Assembly: GCA_030834905.1 (NCBI GenBank)
Contig: JAUQWZ010000018.1
Span: 1 to 64,000, forward strand
Reading direction: 5' to 3'
DNA length: 64,000 nt
Source of the DNA: Aggregatilineales bacterium
GTDB taxonomy: Bacteria > Chloroflexota > Anaerolineae > Aggregatilineales > Phototrophicaceae
The notes beneath the pieces are model-generated. The model was not told where the DNA came from, did no database searches, and saw only the letters and a program-made list of their open reading frames with translations. Every line of letters starts with the position of its first letter. Positions within the stretch are counted from its first letter, which is position 1. The position numbers and the translations under genes were made by a program. Positions 9,002 through 17,050 of this stretch are shown in pieces.

Positions 9002-9030
9002 AGTGTAAAGGCAAGGTGAATGGATGTCAA
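9002..9030 (-). promoter_or_regulatory. Sigma70-type promoter for gene 7988-8944
   Basis: On the minus strand TTGACA (9030-9025) is separated by exactly 17 bases from TACACT (9007-9002). It lies about 60 bases upstream of the ATG at 8944. Confidence 0.7.
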
Positions 9031-9086
9031 ACCAAAGTTCTGCAAAAAATCGGTAAAGAAATATCTACTGACAGCCGACTGCAATT

Positions 9087-9115
9087 TTGCGTTCAGTGTC
9101 GTTTGCTGCTATCCT
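9087..9115 (+). promoter_or_regulatory. Sigma70-type promoter for the SH3 lipoprotein gene
   Basis: TTGCGT at 9087-9092 and TATCCT at 9110-9115 are separated by 17 bases, about 40 bases before the ATG at 9157. It is divergent to the promoter at 9002-9030. Confidence 0.5.
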
Positions 9116-9156
9116 GACACGATAAAAATCGGCGAGTATGTTCAGCTTGAGTATCA

Positions 9157-10341
9157 ATGATTAGACTGCGTCATTTTCTGCTGCTCATCGGGTGTATCAT
9201 TCTCGGCGCGTGTGATGCCAACCAGGGGGTAGAGCCAATTCCGCCCACCGCGACGCTGGCACCTATCGTCAGCCTGACGCCGCGCTTCACCGCGACAATT
9301 ATCCCCAGCCGCACCGCGCTGCCAACGACCACCCTCACGCCATCCGAATCGCCGGTTCCGCCGACGCCGTCAAATACGCCATCGCCAACCGAAACCCCTC
9401 CCATTCTGGGCAGCATCGTTTCGCTTAACGATGTCAACATGCGCGAAGGTCCCGGAGTCAGCTTCCCGGCGATCAGCGCCCTTGCCCCAGGCACAGGCTT
9501 TACCATTGTCGCCACCGATACTTCCGGCGGCTGGTATAACGTCCGTCTTGACGAAGGGGATGAGGGCTGGATTTCGGCAACGCTGGTGCGATTGCAGCCG
9601 TCGCCAACGCCAATTCCATCGCTCACGCCAACGCCCGACGAAACGCTGATGGCGTTGGGATCGCCGCTGCCAACCTCGCTGCTCGGCGGTCAGCCGGTCA
9701 CGCCGACGCCGCCGCGTTCAGTGGTCACGCCTTCGCCGGTCGCGGCTGAAACGGAAGCGGTTGAGGAAAGCCAGGGCGTTGTGCTGCCCAACCTGGAATC
9801 GATTGCCCAGACCGCTACCGCGCTGGTGAACCTCGGCTTGCCCACGAACAACGCCGACGGCACCCAGCGTCCTCTGGGCGGACCGACGGGCGGACCGCTG
9901 CTGAGTGGCACCAGCACCGCCGCGCCTGGCGGCAGCGCCTCGTCGCAGCAGGGAGTCGATGTGCTGGCGTACTGCGATGACCGTTCCTACGGATCGCCCG
10001 CGCCGACCAATCTGGCGGCAGGCTCAACCATCGATATCTTCTGGAGCTGGTACGCGACTACGCGCGAACTCGTACAGGATCACGTCAGCGCCGTCACCTA
10101 CGATGTCCGGCTTGACGGTCAGCCGTTGAGCAACTGGCGGCAGTACGCCGTCCCCATCCGGCAGGAAAGCGGGCGCTACTACCAGTACTGGTTTGTGCCA
10201 TCAGGTCCGCTGTCGTCCGGCGAGCACACCATCACCTACACCGTAAGCTGGTCTACCGCTATCAGCGATGGTTTTGATGAATTTGGACCCGGCACCGGCA
10301 ATCCCAGCCAGAGTGGAAGCTGCACGTTCACGGTACGCTGA
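9157..10341 (+). CDS. SH3-domain lipoprotein with Pro/Thr-rich linkers
   Basis: The 394-residue protein has a lipobox (IILGAC, Cys at 19), so it should be lipid-anchored outside the membrane. Residues about 25-85 are a Pro/Thr/Ser-rich spacer. An SH3_3-type domain spans about 88-147 (VNMREGPGVSFPAI, GWYNVRL, GWISATLVRL). A second low-complexity linker runs to about 265, followed by a C-terminal beta-rich domain (about 265-394, opening VDVLAYCDDRSYGSP) with two cysteines that I do not recognise. Bacterial SH3 domains of this kind often bind peptidoglycan or surface ligands. A short palindromic repeat begins 37 bases after the stop. Confidence 0.78.
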   Translation: MIRLRHFLLLIGCIILGACDANQGVEPIPPTATLAPIVSLTPRFTATIIPSRTALPTTTLTPSESPVPPTPSNTPSPTETPPILGSIVSLNDVNMREGPGVSFPAISALAPGTGFTIVATDTSGGWYNVRLDEGDEGWISATLVRLQPSPTPIPSLTPTPDETLMALGSPLPTSLLGGQPVTPTPPRSVVTPSPVAAETEAVEESQGVVLPNLESIAQTATALVNLGLPTNNADGTQRPLGGPTGGPLLSGTSTAAPGGSASSQQGVDVLAYCDDRSYGSPAPTNLAAGSTIDIFWSWYATTRELVQDHVSAVTYDVRLDGQPLSNWRQYAVPIRQESGRYYQYWFVPSGPLSSGEHTITYTVSWSTAISDGFDEFGPGTGNPSQSGSCTFTVR

Positions 10342-10378
10342 AGGCGTTTGAACCACCAAGGCACAATACGGGTTTTAC

Positions 10379-10447
10379 GTAGGGACACGACACCGTCGTG
10401 TCCGTTTCGTGAATGCTGAGGCGGACACAACAATGTTGTGTCCCTAC
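10379..10447. repeat. GTAGGGACACG-type palindromic repeat, full copy
   Basis: The left edge is GTAGGGACACGACACCG and the right edge ends TTGTGTCCCTAC. Each half is itself a hairpin (GACACGAC/GTCGTGTC and GGACACAAC/GTTGTGTCC), and the whole 69 bases also pair end to end. Relatives lie at 22863-22978, 25037-25103 and 45008-45033. It lies between the convergent SH3 lipoprotein and pheT genes. Confidence 0.8.
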
Positions 10448-10487
10448 ATGTCCCGCATAAAACTGTTAATCAGCGCGGGTGCGGTGT

Positions 10488-13058
10488 CTACGCCCGCAGC
10501 TTTGCCCCTAGCTCGCGTTCCGCCGCCCTGACGATCTTCTCGTGGACGCGGGCGACTTCCTTGTCGGTCAGCGTGCGTTCATCGGTCTGATAGGTCAGGC
10601 TGTAGGCGAGGCTCTTGTGTCCCGCCGGAATCGGATCGCCCTGATACACGTCGAACAGACGCGCGTTCCTGAGCAGATCGCCACCCGCGCGCACGATTAC
10701 GCGCTCCACTTCGGCGGCAGGCGTGCTGTCTGGCACCACCAGCGCGATATCCTGAAGCACCGGCGGCGTCTGAGGCAGCGCCGCCACCGTATACAACGGA
10801 TCGACAAACGCCAGCAGCGCCTCGAAATCAAGCTCCGCCGCGTACACCGGCGCGTCGTCCAGGTCGAATGCCGCCGTTACCAGCGGGTGAATTTCGCCAA
10901 ACGTCCCGATCTCCACGTCCTGGATGCTCAGCAGCGCCGAACGCCCCGGATGGAAACTGGTATGCGCCGCGCGGCGGTAGCTGGCACCGTGTACGTGCAG
11001 CCCATGCAGCAGCCCTTCGACCACGCCCTTCAGATCGTAGAAATCGACGTTCTCACCGCCGGTTTCACCGATCCATTCGCCCGCCGAGCGCCTGCCCGTC
11101 AGCAGAATACCGAGGCGGATCGGCTCGTCCGGCAGTTCCTGTCGGGGACGATCCAGATAGATGCTGCCGATCTCGAACACCTGCTGGCGGTCAGCGTGGC
11201 GAGCGTTGCCACGCGCCACTTCAAGCAGGCTGGTCAGCAGCGAATGGCGCATGACGGTCTTATCCGGCGCAATCGGGTTCGCCAGCGTGACGTAATCTGC
11301 CAGCGGCAGCGACGATGGCAAGCCGGGCGGCGTCACCTGCGCCTCGCGCTCCGGCGTCGTCAGGCGGTAGCTGATGACTTCCTGCAAGCCAAGCGCGACC
11401 AGCACATCGCGCGCCTGTTCCTCGTAAGCGTAGGCGCTGTTCGGGTACTGCGACGGAATTTCATCGCTGATAAGGGTGTCGGGGATCAGCTTATAGCCGT
11501 AAATCCGGGCGATCTCCTCGATGATATCCGCCTGCCCGATAATGCCCGTTCCGATGTCCAGACGGTAATCCGGCACGATCACCCGCAGCACGTCGCCCTC
11601 AGGCATCACGCCGAAGCCGCCGCGCGCCAGCAAACTGGCAGCCTGCTCGGCTGTAAACGCGATCCCCAGCAGGCGGTGAATTTCGCTGATCGGCAGTTCG
11701 ACGGTCACATCTTCGGCGGGCTGCGGGTACTCGTCCACGATGCCCGCTGCCACCTGACCGCCGCCGGTCTGACGCATCAGTTCGATGCCGCGCCGCACGC
11801 CCAGCAGCGCCTGACTGGGATGCACGCCCCGGCTGAAACGCGCCCCGGCTTCGGTGTGCAGCTTCTGCGATCCCATCGAGCGACGAACGTTGATGAAGTT
11901 CCAGCTTGCCGCTTCTAGCAGGACGGTGGTGGTATTGGCGTCGATCTCCGTCTCCGCGCCGCCCATGATGCCGCCAATGCTCAGCACGCCCGCTTCGTCG
12001 CAGACGAGGATATTGTGCGGATCGAGCGTCCGCTTCACGCCGTCCAGCGTCGTCAGCGTTTCGCCGGGTTCCGGCAGGCGGGTGATAATCTTCGGCGCTT
12101 TGCCGCCAGCGCGAGCGCGCAGCTTGTCGTAATCGAAGGCGTGCAGCGGCTGCCCGATCTCGAAAGTGACGTAGTTGGTCACATCGACTACGTTGTTGAT
12201 CGGGCGCTGTTCGACCAGCCGCAGCCGCCGCTGCATCCATTCCGGCGACGGTTGTATGGTCGTGTTCCGCAGCAGCGCCAGCGTGAAGCGCGGGTTCAGC
12301 GAAGGCTCGCGGATTTCGATGCTGGCATCTCCGGCAATGCCCGCGCCTTCCATCAATACGTCAAAGGACGGCGGGCGCAGCGGCACATCCAGCAGCGCCG
12401 CCACTTCACGCGCCACGCCGTAAACGCTGAAGCAGCGCGCCAGATTGGGCGTGAGTTCCACTTCCAGCACAATATCGCCCAACACGTCCTGTAACGGCGT
12501 GCCGGGCAGATGAGGCGTGCCGTCGCTCGCGCGCGGCTGGTCGTGAAACAGGATAACGCCGTCATGCTCGCCGGAAATGCCGAGTTCCTTCTCCGAGCAG
12601 ACCATGCTGCGGTTGGGGATGCCGCGCAGCGCCTTCTCCTTGAGGATCATGCGCTTCGGCTCGTCGCTGTGACCATCCCACACTTCCGCGCCTTCTTTGG
12701 CGAATGCCGTCCACAGCGGCTGCGGCAGCGTCCCCTTGTCCTTGTACTCGAACAGATTGGGCGCGCCGGTGACGCACTGTTCCAGTTCGCCGCCGCCGTA
12801 ATCGACCATCGCCAGCACCAGCCGGTCAGCATTGGGGTGCGCCTTCACCTCGCGGATCGCGCCGAGCAGCAGCTTATCGCGATCCCAGACGAGGTGTTCG
12901 GAGATGGGCCAGCGAATCCCCTCGATGAAGGTCTGCGGCAGACCGATATATTCAATGTGACTGACTTCGATACCGGCGGCGGTCAGCCGTTCCGCCAGCA
13001 GTTCAATGGGCACGTCAATGTCCACATAATCACGCAGCCAGATTACAGGTACTTTCAT
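10488..13058 (-). CDS. pheT: Phenylalanyl-tRNA synthetase beta subunit
   Basis: The enzyme charges tRNA-Phe with phenylalanine as an alpha2beta2 tetramer in the cytoplasm. The 856-residue subunit has the expected order. An N-terminal fragment MKVPVIWLRDYVDIDVP leads into an EMAP/OB tRNA-binding domain (about 60-160, with VKAHPNADRLVLAMV). B3/B4 editing-domain segments follow (about 215-400, with PINNVVDVTNYVTFEIGQPLHAFD, shortened here to PINNVVDVTNYV as the key motif), then a B5 domain (about 420-500). A catalytic-like core and a C-terminal anticodon-binding FDX-ACB domain (about 765-856) complete it. It lies downstream of pheS on the same strand, 169 bases away with repeats in between, and should be co-transcribed under the T-box leader. 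Confidence 0.96.
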   Translation of the reverse strand: MKVPVIWLRDYVDIDVPIELLAERLTAAGIEVSHIEYIGLPQTFIEGIRWPISEHLVWDRDKLLLGAIREVKAHPNADRLVLAMVDYGGGELEQCVTGAPNLFEYKDKGTLPQPLWTAFAKEGAEVWDGHSDEPKRMILKEKALRGIPNRSMVCSEKELGISGEHDGVILFHDQPRASDGTPHLPGTPLQDVLGDIVLEVELTPNLARCFSVYGVAREVAALLDVPLRPPSFDVLMEGAGIAGDASIEIREPSLNPRFTLALLRNTTIQPSPEWMQRRLRLVEQRPINNVVDVTNYVTFEIGQPLHAFDYDKLRARAGGKAPKIITRLPEPGETLTTLDGVKRTLDPHNILVCDEAGVLSIGGIMGGAETEIDANTTTVLLEAASWNFINVRRSMGSQKLHTEAGARFSRGVHPSQALLGVRRGIELMRQTGGGQVAAGIVDEYPQPAEDVTVELPISEIHRLLGIAFTAEQAASLLARGGFGVMPEGDVLRVIVPDYRLDIGTGIIGQADIIEEIARIYGYKLIPDTLISDEIPSQYPNSAYAYEEQARDVLVALGLQEVISYRLTTPEREAQVTPPGLPSSLPLADYVTLANPIAPDKTVMRHSLLTSLLEVARGNARHADRQQVFEIGSIYLDRPRQELPDEPIRLGILLTGRRSAGEWIGETGGENVDFYDLKGVVEGLLHGLHVHGASYRRAAHTSFHPGRSALLSIQDVEIGTFGEIHPLVTAAFDLDDAPVYAAELDFEALLAFVDPLYTVAALPQTPPVLQDIALVVPDSTPAAEVERVIVRAGGDLLRNARLFDVYQGDPIPAGHKSLAYSLTYQTDERTLTDKEVARVHEKIVRAAERELGAKLRA

Positions 13059-13139
13059 AGCGGTTAGCCTCTTAGCAATTAGCGGTTAGTGCAGCCTGAG
13101 GTTGCTTTAGTAGTCAGCCAAAGATTTGGGATATGTTCT

Positions 13140-13167
13140 GTAGGGGCGCAGCGCGCTGCGCCCCTAC
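13140..13167. repeat. GTAGGGGCG-type perfect palindrome between pheS and pheT
   Basis: A 28-base perfect palindrome with outer edges GTAGGGGCGC and GCGCCCCTAC and a GCAGCGCGCTGC core lies in the pheS-pheT spacer. Related palindromes with other cores lie at 25131-25155, 59927-59954 and 59973-59996. Confidence 0.8.
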
Positions 13168-13178
13168 GCCCCTCTTAG

Positions 13179-13222
13179 TATCCTTTGTGTCTTGGCGCTC
13201 TTGGCGTCCTGGCGGTTCATCA
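13179..13222. repeat. Dispersed GGCG-TCTTGGCGGTTCA-type repeat
   Basis: The segment carries three approximate iterations of a CTTGGCGN word and ends in GGCGGTTCA. A related segment at 53056-53088 ends TTTGCGGTTCA. This resembles the dispersed AACCGCCAAG-type repeats seen in many environmental bacterial genomes. It ends just before the pheS stop. Confidence 0.5.
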
Positions 13223-13227
13223 TCTTT

Positions 13228-14262
13228 TTAGAACTGCTCCAGAAAGCGCAGGTCGTTGCCCCAGAAATAGCGAATGTCGGTGATGCCGTGTTTGAGCATG
13301 GTGGCGCGTTCCGGTCCCATGCCGAAGGCGAAGCCACTCCACACCGCCGGGTCGTAGCCGCCGTTTTCCAGCACCACCGGATGCACCATACCCGCGCCCG
13401 AAATCTCCAGCCAGCCCGCGTACTTGCATACGCGGCAGCCCTGACCGCCGCACAGGAAACATTCCACGTCCACTTCCATGCTTGGCTCGGTGAACGGGAA
13501 GTAGGAGGCGCGGAAGCGCACCGCCGCATCCGCCCCGTAGAATTCACGGGCGAACTGGGCAATCGTGCCTTTCAGGTCAGTCATGGTGATATTGCGACCA
13601 ATCGCCAGCCCCTCGACCTGATTGAACTGAACCTCGCTTCGCGCCGTAATCTGCTCGTAACGGTAGACCATACCCGGCAGGATGACGCGGATCGGCTTGG
13701 TGCCGTTTTCGCCCAACTCACGCATGGCGCGAATCTGCCCCGGCGAAGTGTGCGTCCGCAGCAGCACGTTCGGCTTGGTGGTGTGGAACGTGTCCTGCAT
13801 ATCCCGCGCCGGATGGTGCGGCGGGAAGTTCAGCAGTTGGAAGTTGGTATCGTCGTCTTCGACTTCACGGCTGCGGTAGACCTGAAAACCCATCTTCGCC
13901 CAGATGCGGGCGTATTCCCGCAGCGTCTGGGTGGCGGGATGCAGCCCACCAGTGGCGCGTGGGCGACCCGGCAGCGTGACATCGACTTCGCCTTCTTCGA
14001 GATCCTTCGCCAGTTCCATCGCGCCGACCAGCTTCTCGCGCTCGGCGTAGGCGGCTTCCAGCGCTGTCTTGACCTCGTTGGCACGCTTGCCAAATGCCGC
14101 GCGTTCTTCCTTCGGCAGCGCGCCGACGCTGCGGACAAGCTCGGTCACGCCGCCCTTCTTGCCGAAGTACTTCAGTTCCCAATCGCGCAGGGCATCGCCG
14201 CCGCTGATGGCGTCCAGCGCGCCCAACGCTTCCTGATACAGTGATTCGAGCTTTTCAAGCAT
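13228..14262 (-). CDS. pheS: Phenylalanyl-tRNA synthetase alpha subunit
   Basis: This is the 344-residue catalytic subunit of PheRS, a class II synthetase. An N-terminal coiled coil (about 1-85) precedes the catalytic core. Motif 2 region residues are seen around HHPARDMQDTF, the substrate-pocket segment FTEPSMEVDVECF at about 260, and motif 3 in FAFGMGPERATML near the end. The zinc-type CxxCxxCxxC-like run (CFLCGGQGCRVC) is normal in many bacterial PheS. I chose the ATG at 14262 because GAGGGG lies just upstream; the open frame runs further but enters the T-box leader. It is transcribed ahead of pheT. Confidence 0.95.
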   Translation of the reverse strand: MLEKLESLYQEALGALDAISGGDALRDWELKYFGKKGGVTELVRSVGALPKEERAAFGKRANEVKTALEAAYAEREKLVGAMELAKDLEEGEVDVTLPGRPRATGGLHPATQTLREYARIWAKMGFQVYRSREVEDDDTNFQLLNFPPHHPARDMQDTFHTTKPNVLLRTHTSPGQIRAMRELGENGTKPIRVILPGMVYRYEQITARSEVQFNQVEGLAIGRNITMTDLKGTIAQFAREFYGADAAVRFRASYFPFTEPSMEVDVECFLCGGQGCRVCKYAGWLEISGAGMVHPVVLENGGYDPAVWSGFAFGMGPERATMLKHGITDIRYFWGNDLRFLEQF

Positions 14263-14325
14263 CTGCCCCTCTTCTCTGCTTCGCATGACACCCGCTGCGC
14301 CCTGACACATTCCGGCTGTCGAAAA

Positions 14326-14367
14326 CAAAAAACGCCCTCATCCCCAGAGAACTCAGGGACGAGAGCG
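14326..14367 (-). terminator. T-box-regulated terminator before pheS
   Basis: On the minus strand CGCTCTCGTCCC (14367-14356) pairs with GGGGATGAGGGCG (14345-14333), and six U residues follow (14331-14326). The 5' arm region is shared with the antiterminator, as expected for a T-box switch. Confidence 0.85.
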
Positions 14368-14484
14368 CCTGATATGCGTTCCCGCGGTACCACCCTGCTT
14401 GGCTCGCCTGCTGGCGAACCCGCTTCATTCACCCTGTCACGCCGGGTGAGGCGGAATGGACTACAAGAGTGCTGAGTAAAGGAA

Positions 14485-14581
14485 GTAAGAGAAGTAAAGA
14501 AAGTAGAAGCCAAGAGTGAACAATGGATCTCTGACTGCTTTATACTTTTCTTACTTCAGTTACTTTCTTTACTTCTCTTAC
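14485..14581. repeat. Long inverted repeat inside the T-box leader
   Basis: A 21-base arm at 14485-14505 (GTAAGAGAAGTAAAGAAAGT and one more base) is perfectly complementary to 14561-14581. The loop is 55 bases and contains a second partial pairing. It is strongly purine/pyrimidine-skewed, unlike the surrounding leader. Confidence 0.85.
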
Positions 14582-14709
14582 TCTTCTTCACCCATTCGGC
14601 TCAGGAGCGAATTCCGCGAGGGCGACCTGCCGGGGCTTACAGCCGATGACCCCTGGCTCTCTGAAGGCGCACAGCTCGCGCACGATCTCCGTCACTGCCT
14701 GTGCCGGTT

Positions 14710-14739
14710 ATTATCAGTCCGACACGCGCGGTCTGTCAA
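14710..14739 (-). promoter_or_regulatory. Sigma70-type promoter of the pheST leader
   Basis: On the minus strand TTGACA (14739-14734) and GATAAT (14715-14710) are 18 bases apart. Transcription would begin at about 14703, just before Stem I of the T-box. The promoter overlaps no gene and starts right after the stop of 14766-15779. Confidence 0.8.
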
Positions 14740-14765
14740 GAAGCTGTTCGTCGGGATGGTCGGGA

Positions 14766-15779
14766 TCAGGCGGCGGCTTTCAGGACTCGCAAGACGCGCA
14801 GCGTGACCCACTTGCTTGGCTGCTTCTTCGCGCCAAAATCGCCCCAGGTCTTGCCAGAATAATCATATTCCAGCGCCCACCGTCCCTGTGGATCCTGTTT
14901 CTGGCAGATAATGTCCAGCGCGTGAGCCAGACGCGGATCTTGCCCGTACCCCAGCGCAGCCAGCGCTTCGACGTTTTGCAGCAGATCGGTGACATAAAAC
15001 ACAGGAAAGCCAAACTTCCACCAGTTACCACTCGGCTTGTCGCTGTAGCCTGATGGGTAATCTGCCAGTGCCGGGTCAGTGCTGAACAGAAAGTTTACAC
15101 CCATCTCAATCGCTCGATTTATGATAGGTGTCCGATAGCGCTTTGGCAGTTTGGCAAATGCCAGCATCACCTTGACCGCGCCCCAGGCACACGGAAGTCT
15201 GTTATTGGCTCCGCAGGCAAAAAGTGGTCCGCATTTTCCCGCGTAATAACGGACAGCAGCGTGGCGATCTGCCGAAGGCGCAACACCTTCGCCAGTCACG
15301 CTGCGCGCCATCCACTCGATTGCCTGATCCAGTCTGGGACTGTCACACCCCAGATCGAGCAGGGCAGCACACAGGTTGCCCTGCAGGCAGTCGGCTGTGC
15401 CTGAAGGCGCTCCGCTCGCCGTAAAGTGACCGCCCGGTGTCAGAGCATGATCGAGAAGGTAGTCGCAGGCGCGTTGTATCCGTTCATCGTCCTGAACAGA
15501 TGCGCCTAACTGGGCGAGCAGAATGATTGACCAGATGGTTGACCTATACTTGGGATTATAGCCGGGTCCCGGTTCTGCCCAGTAACCGTCAACTTGCTGG
15601 TGATCGAGGATAGCTGCCATTGGACCGGCTTTGTAGGCTTGGCTGCGTGCGGTGATGAGTTCCGGGGAATCGGCTGGGCAATCCACCAGGTCACGCAGAG
15701 CGAGGTAATGGACTCCGGGATCGTCCTTCTCCAGCAGCCAGTCGAGCGCGTCCCGCACACGTTGATCTTGCCAGGGCAT
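14766..15779 (-). CDS. Alpha/alpha-toroid protein, prenyltransferase/squalene-cyclase-like
   Basis: The protein is 337 residues from the ATG at 15779, which has GGGAGG upstream; an extended frame lacks this. It repeats a helical pattern, with LRDLVD and WSIILLAQLGA segments, an ACDYLLDHALTPGGHF segment, a CLQGNLCAALLDLG segment and FSTDPALADYPSGY. This matches the terpenoid-cyclase/prenyltransferase alpha-alpha toroid fold. No DXDD or QW-type catalytic motif is obvious, so the substrate is unknown. Relatives are sometimes labelled as nitrogen fixation proteins without support. It is transcribed toward pheS, but the pheST promoter lies immediately downstream, so it is probably independent. Confidence 0.6.
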   Translation of the reverse strand: MPWQDQRVRDALDWLLEKDDPGVHYLALRDLVDCPADSPELITARSQAYKAGPMAAILDHQQVDGYWAEPGPGYNPKYRSTIWSIILLAQLGASVQDDERIQRACDYLLDHALTPGGHFTASGAPSGTADCLQGNLCAALLDLGCDSPRLDQAIEWMARSVTGEGVAPSADRHAAVRYYAGKCGPLFACGANNRLPCAWGAVKVMLAFAKLPKRYRTPIINRAIEMGVNFLFSTDPALADYPSGYSDKPSGNWWKFGFPVFYVTDLLQNVEALAALGYGQDPRLAHALDIICQKQDPQGRWALEYDYSGKTWGDFGAKKQPSKWVTLRVLRVLKAAA

Positions 15780-15967
15780 TGTTCTGCCTCCCGGGCAGTG
15801 CCTCATAATGCTTCTACTCCAATTATATCCCTTTCGACCAGACACATGCCCGGAAAATATCGCCGCGCTGGGCGTTGAAAACCACTTCAACATCCCGTGA
15901 AATATGCCCTGAACCCCGTGAGAACCATATTGAGCCTTTAAGAGTAGTTAAAGATGATGTATACTGC

Positions 15968-15996
15968 TTGACACGTACAAAAATCCGTGCTACTCT
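15968..15996 (+). promoter_or_regulatory. Sigma70-type promoter for the small-gene run
   Basis: TTGACA at 15968-15973 and TACTCT at 15991-15996 have a 17-base spacer, about 29 bases before the ATG at 16025. Confidence 0.75.
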
Positions 15997-16024
15997 GTTA
16001 GCTGGTTGTGGAAGGTATTGTGCT

Positions 16025-16240
16025 ATGACGACGACTCTCAAACCGAGAATTGAACCTGGAGCCGTGTACTCCAGACAAGAAGCCGCCGAGGCGCTGGGCA
16101 TTAGCCTGAGCACGCTGAAGCGCCTTGTCAAGAATGGGCATCTGCGTGTCAGCAAGCCCAATGGTATGCGGCGCGTGTTCATCACCGGAGAGAGCATTCT
16201 AGCGATGCTCGAAGATACTATCGTGGAGCGAGGTGCCTGA
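16025..16240 (+). CDS. Excisionase/MerR-like helix-turn-helix protein
   Basis: The protein has 71 residues. Residues about 15-65 read YSRQEAAEALGISLSTLKRL and then VKNGHLRVSKPNGMRRVFIT. This is the HTH_17/excisionase-type winged helix (T-x-x-E-A-A-x-x-L-G-I-S, then a basic wing). It could act as a small regulator or recombination directionality factor. The ATG at 16025 has GGAAGG upstream and follows a strong promoter. Its stop overlaps the next start (TGATG at 16238-16242), so the two are translationally coupled. No integrase is nearby. Confidence 0.78.
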   Translation: MTTTLKPRIEPGAVYSRQEAAEALGISLSTLKRLVKNGHLRVSKPNGMRRVFITGESILAMLEDTIVERGA

Positions 16241-16443
16241 TGTTTAAGATCATGCCGTTCACCGCCTTGCTTATCAGCGATAAAGCACGCAGCGATAGCC
16301 GGATTCCGTCTGGTGGTTATGTCTTCGCTTCAGTTGACGCGATGATCGTTTCTTACCAGAACGGTGGCTGGTTGCCACGCGCGGCTGCTGGCGATGGACT
16401 GTATGAATCTGGGCAATCTTACGACGGAGGAACCACGACTTAA
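16240..16443 (+). CDS. Small hypothetical protein coupled to the HTH gene
   Basis: This 67-residue frame starts at the ATG overlapping the upstream stop and ends just before a terminator. I recognise no family. The N-terminal part (MFKIMPFTALLISDKARS) is mildly hydrophobic and the C-terminal part is Gly-rich. Translation coupling and the terminator at 16477-16516 support it as the second gene of a two-gene unit. It may be a real small protein or a chance frame. Confidence 0.45.
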   Translation: MFKIMPFTALLISDKARSDSRIPSGGYVFASVDAMIVSYQNGGWLPRAAAGDGLYESGQSYDGGTTT

Positions 16444-16476
16444 AAGGTTCCTTCACCCACTGACGGGTTCCCTAAA

Positions 16477-16516
16477 GGGCGTGAGATTGTAAAGCAAACT
16501 CACGCTCTTTTTATTT
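16477..16516 (+). terminator. Rho-independent terminator
   Basis: GGGCGTGAG (16477-16485) pairs with CTCACGCTC (16499-16507) with one G-T pair, a 13-base loop and a following TTTTTATTTT. It ends the HTH gene unit, 34 bases past the second gene. Confidence 0.85.
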
Positions 16517-16539
16517 TGGTACGGCAAGCGAGGTTAAAC

Positions 16540-16800
16540 ATGGGACCGACGCTTCAACTCAATCTGCAACTGCTTTACAACACCGCCCGCCTTGGCAGCC
16601 TGCTGGACTCGCTCGATGAAATCCACAGCGCCGCCAGCGACGGACGTTTGAGCGAGATCACCACCATTCCCGATGCCGAACTCGTAGGCTGGCTGTACGA
16701 GGTCATTTACACGGCACAGGAAACCATGGCAGAGATCGAGGCTCATCACCAGCAGTGCGAGCCTGAGCTAACGCTGATCCCGAAGTCTGAGGCTTCGTAA
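16540..16800 (+). CDS. Small acidic helical protein, unknown
   Basis: The protein has 86 residues, starting with ATG at 16540 behind CGAGG. It is predicted helical and acidic (LLDSLDEIHSAASDGRLSEI, then a second helix ending TAQETMAEIEAHHQQ). I do not recognise a family. It is the third small gene in the run and lies only 24 bases after the terminator, so it either has readthrough expression or a promoter inside the terminator region. Confidence 0.5.
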   Translation: MGPTLQLNLQLLYNTARLGSLLDSLDEIHSAASDGRLSEITTIPDAELVGWLYEVIYTAQETMAEIEAHHQQCEPELTLIPKSEAS

Positions 16801-16891
16801 GCCCGCCAGACTTCCGACAGCACCGGGAGTGGAAACACTCACCGCCGCCATACTCAAGGGAACGAAATCTACCGACAATCAGGAGTCGATC

Positions 16892-17050
16892 ATGTTTAAC
16901 CTCAATGACGCACGTATGTTGCAGAACCGCCAGCAGGAGCTGCAGCGCGCCGCTAAACGCCACAACCTGGCAAAGCAGGCTCGCCAGACTGACCGGCGGT
17001 CACGACGAGACAACCGCCGCTGGGCGCGCGTCCTGTCGCTCTTTCTCTAA
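16892..17050 (+). CDS. Very basic 52-residue small protein
   Basis: The ATG at 16892 has AGGAG six bases upstream (16881-16885). That decides the start against a longer frame from 16829. The product is dominated by Arg, Lys and Gln (LQRAAKRHNLAKQARQTDRR and RSRRDNRRW), which suggests nucleic acid or ribosome binding. It has no recognised family. It lies 91 bases after the preceding small gene and is followed by the structured spacer. Confidence 0.5.
   Translation: MFNLNDARMLQNRQQELQRAAKRHNLAKQARQTDRRSRRDNRRWARVLSLFL

Larger units (their letters stand above)
14326..14703 (-). promoter_or_regulatory. T-box leader controlling pheST
   Basis: On the minus strand the diagnostic T-box sequence GGGTGGTACCGCGG lies at 14395-14382. 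A terminator follows, ending in a U-run. Upstream is a Stem I-like region with an AGAGAG element at about 14663 and a GAAUUC whose UUC (14611-14609) sits where the specifier codon is expected, matching phenylalanine. Uncharged tRNA-Phe should pair with the specifier and the UGGN bulge, favour the antiterminator and switch on pheST. Between Stem I and the antiterminator lies an unusual long hairpin (14485-14581). The T-box call is firm; the exact specifier and 5' end are inferred. Confidence 0.9.

Noticed and set aside
10542..11918. A 458-codon plus-strand open frame antisense to pheT
   Set aside because: It is a composition shadow of a clearly recognised essential gene, rich in Arg, His and Gln.
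14766..15779. Nitrogen-fixation protein label for the toroid-type protein
   Set aside because: No nitrogenase or NifH motif is present; the helical repeats fit a terpenoid-cyclase-like toroid.
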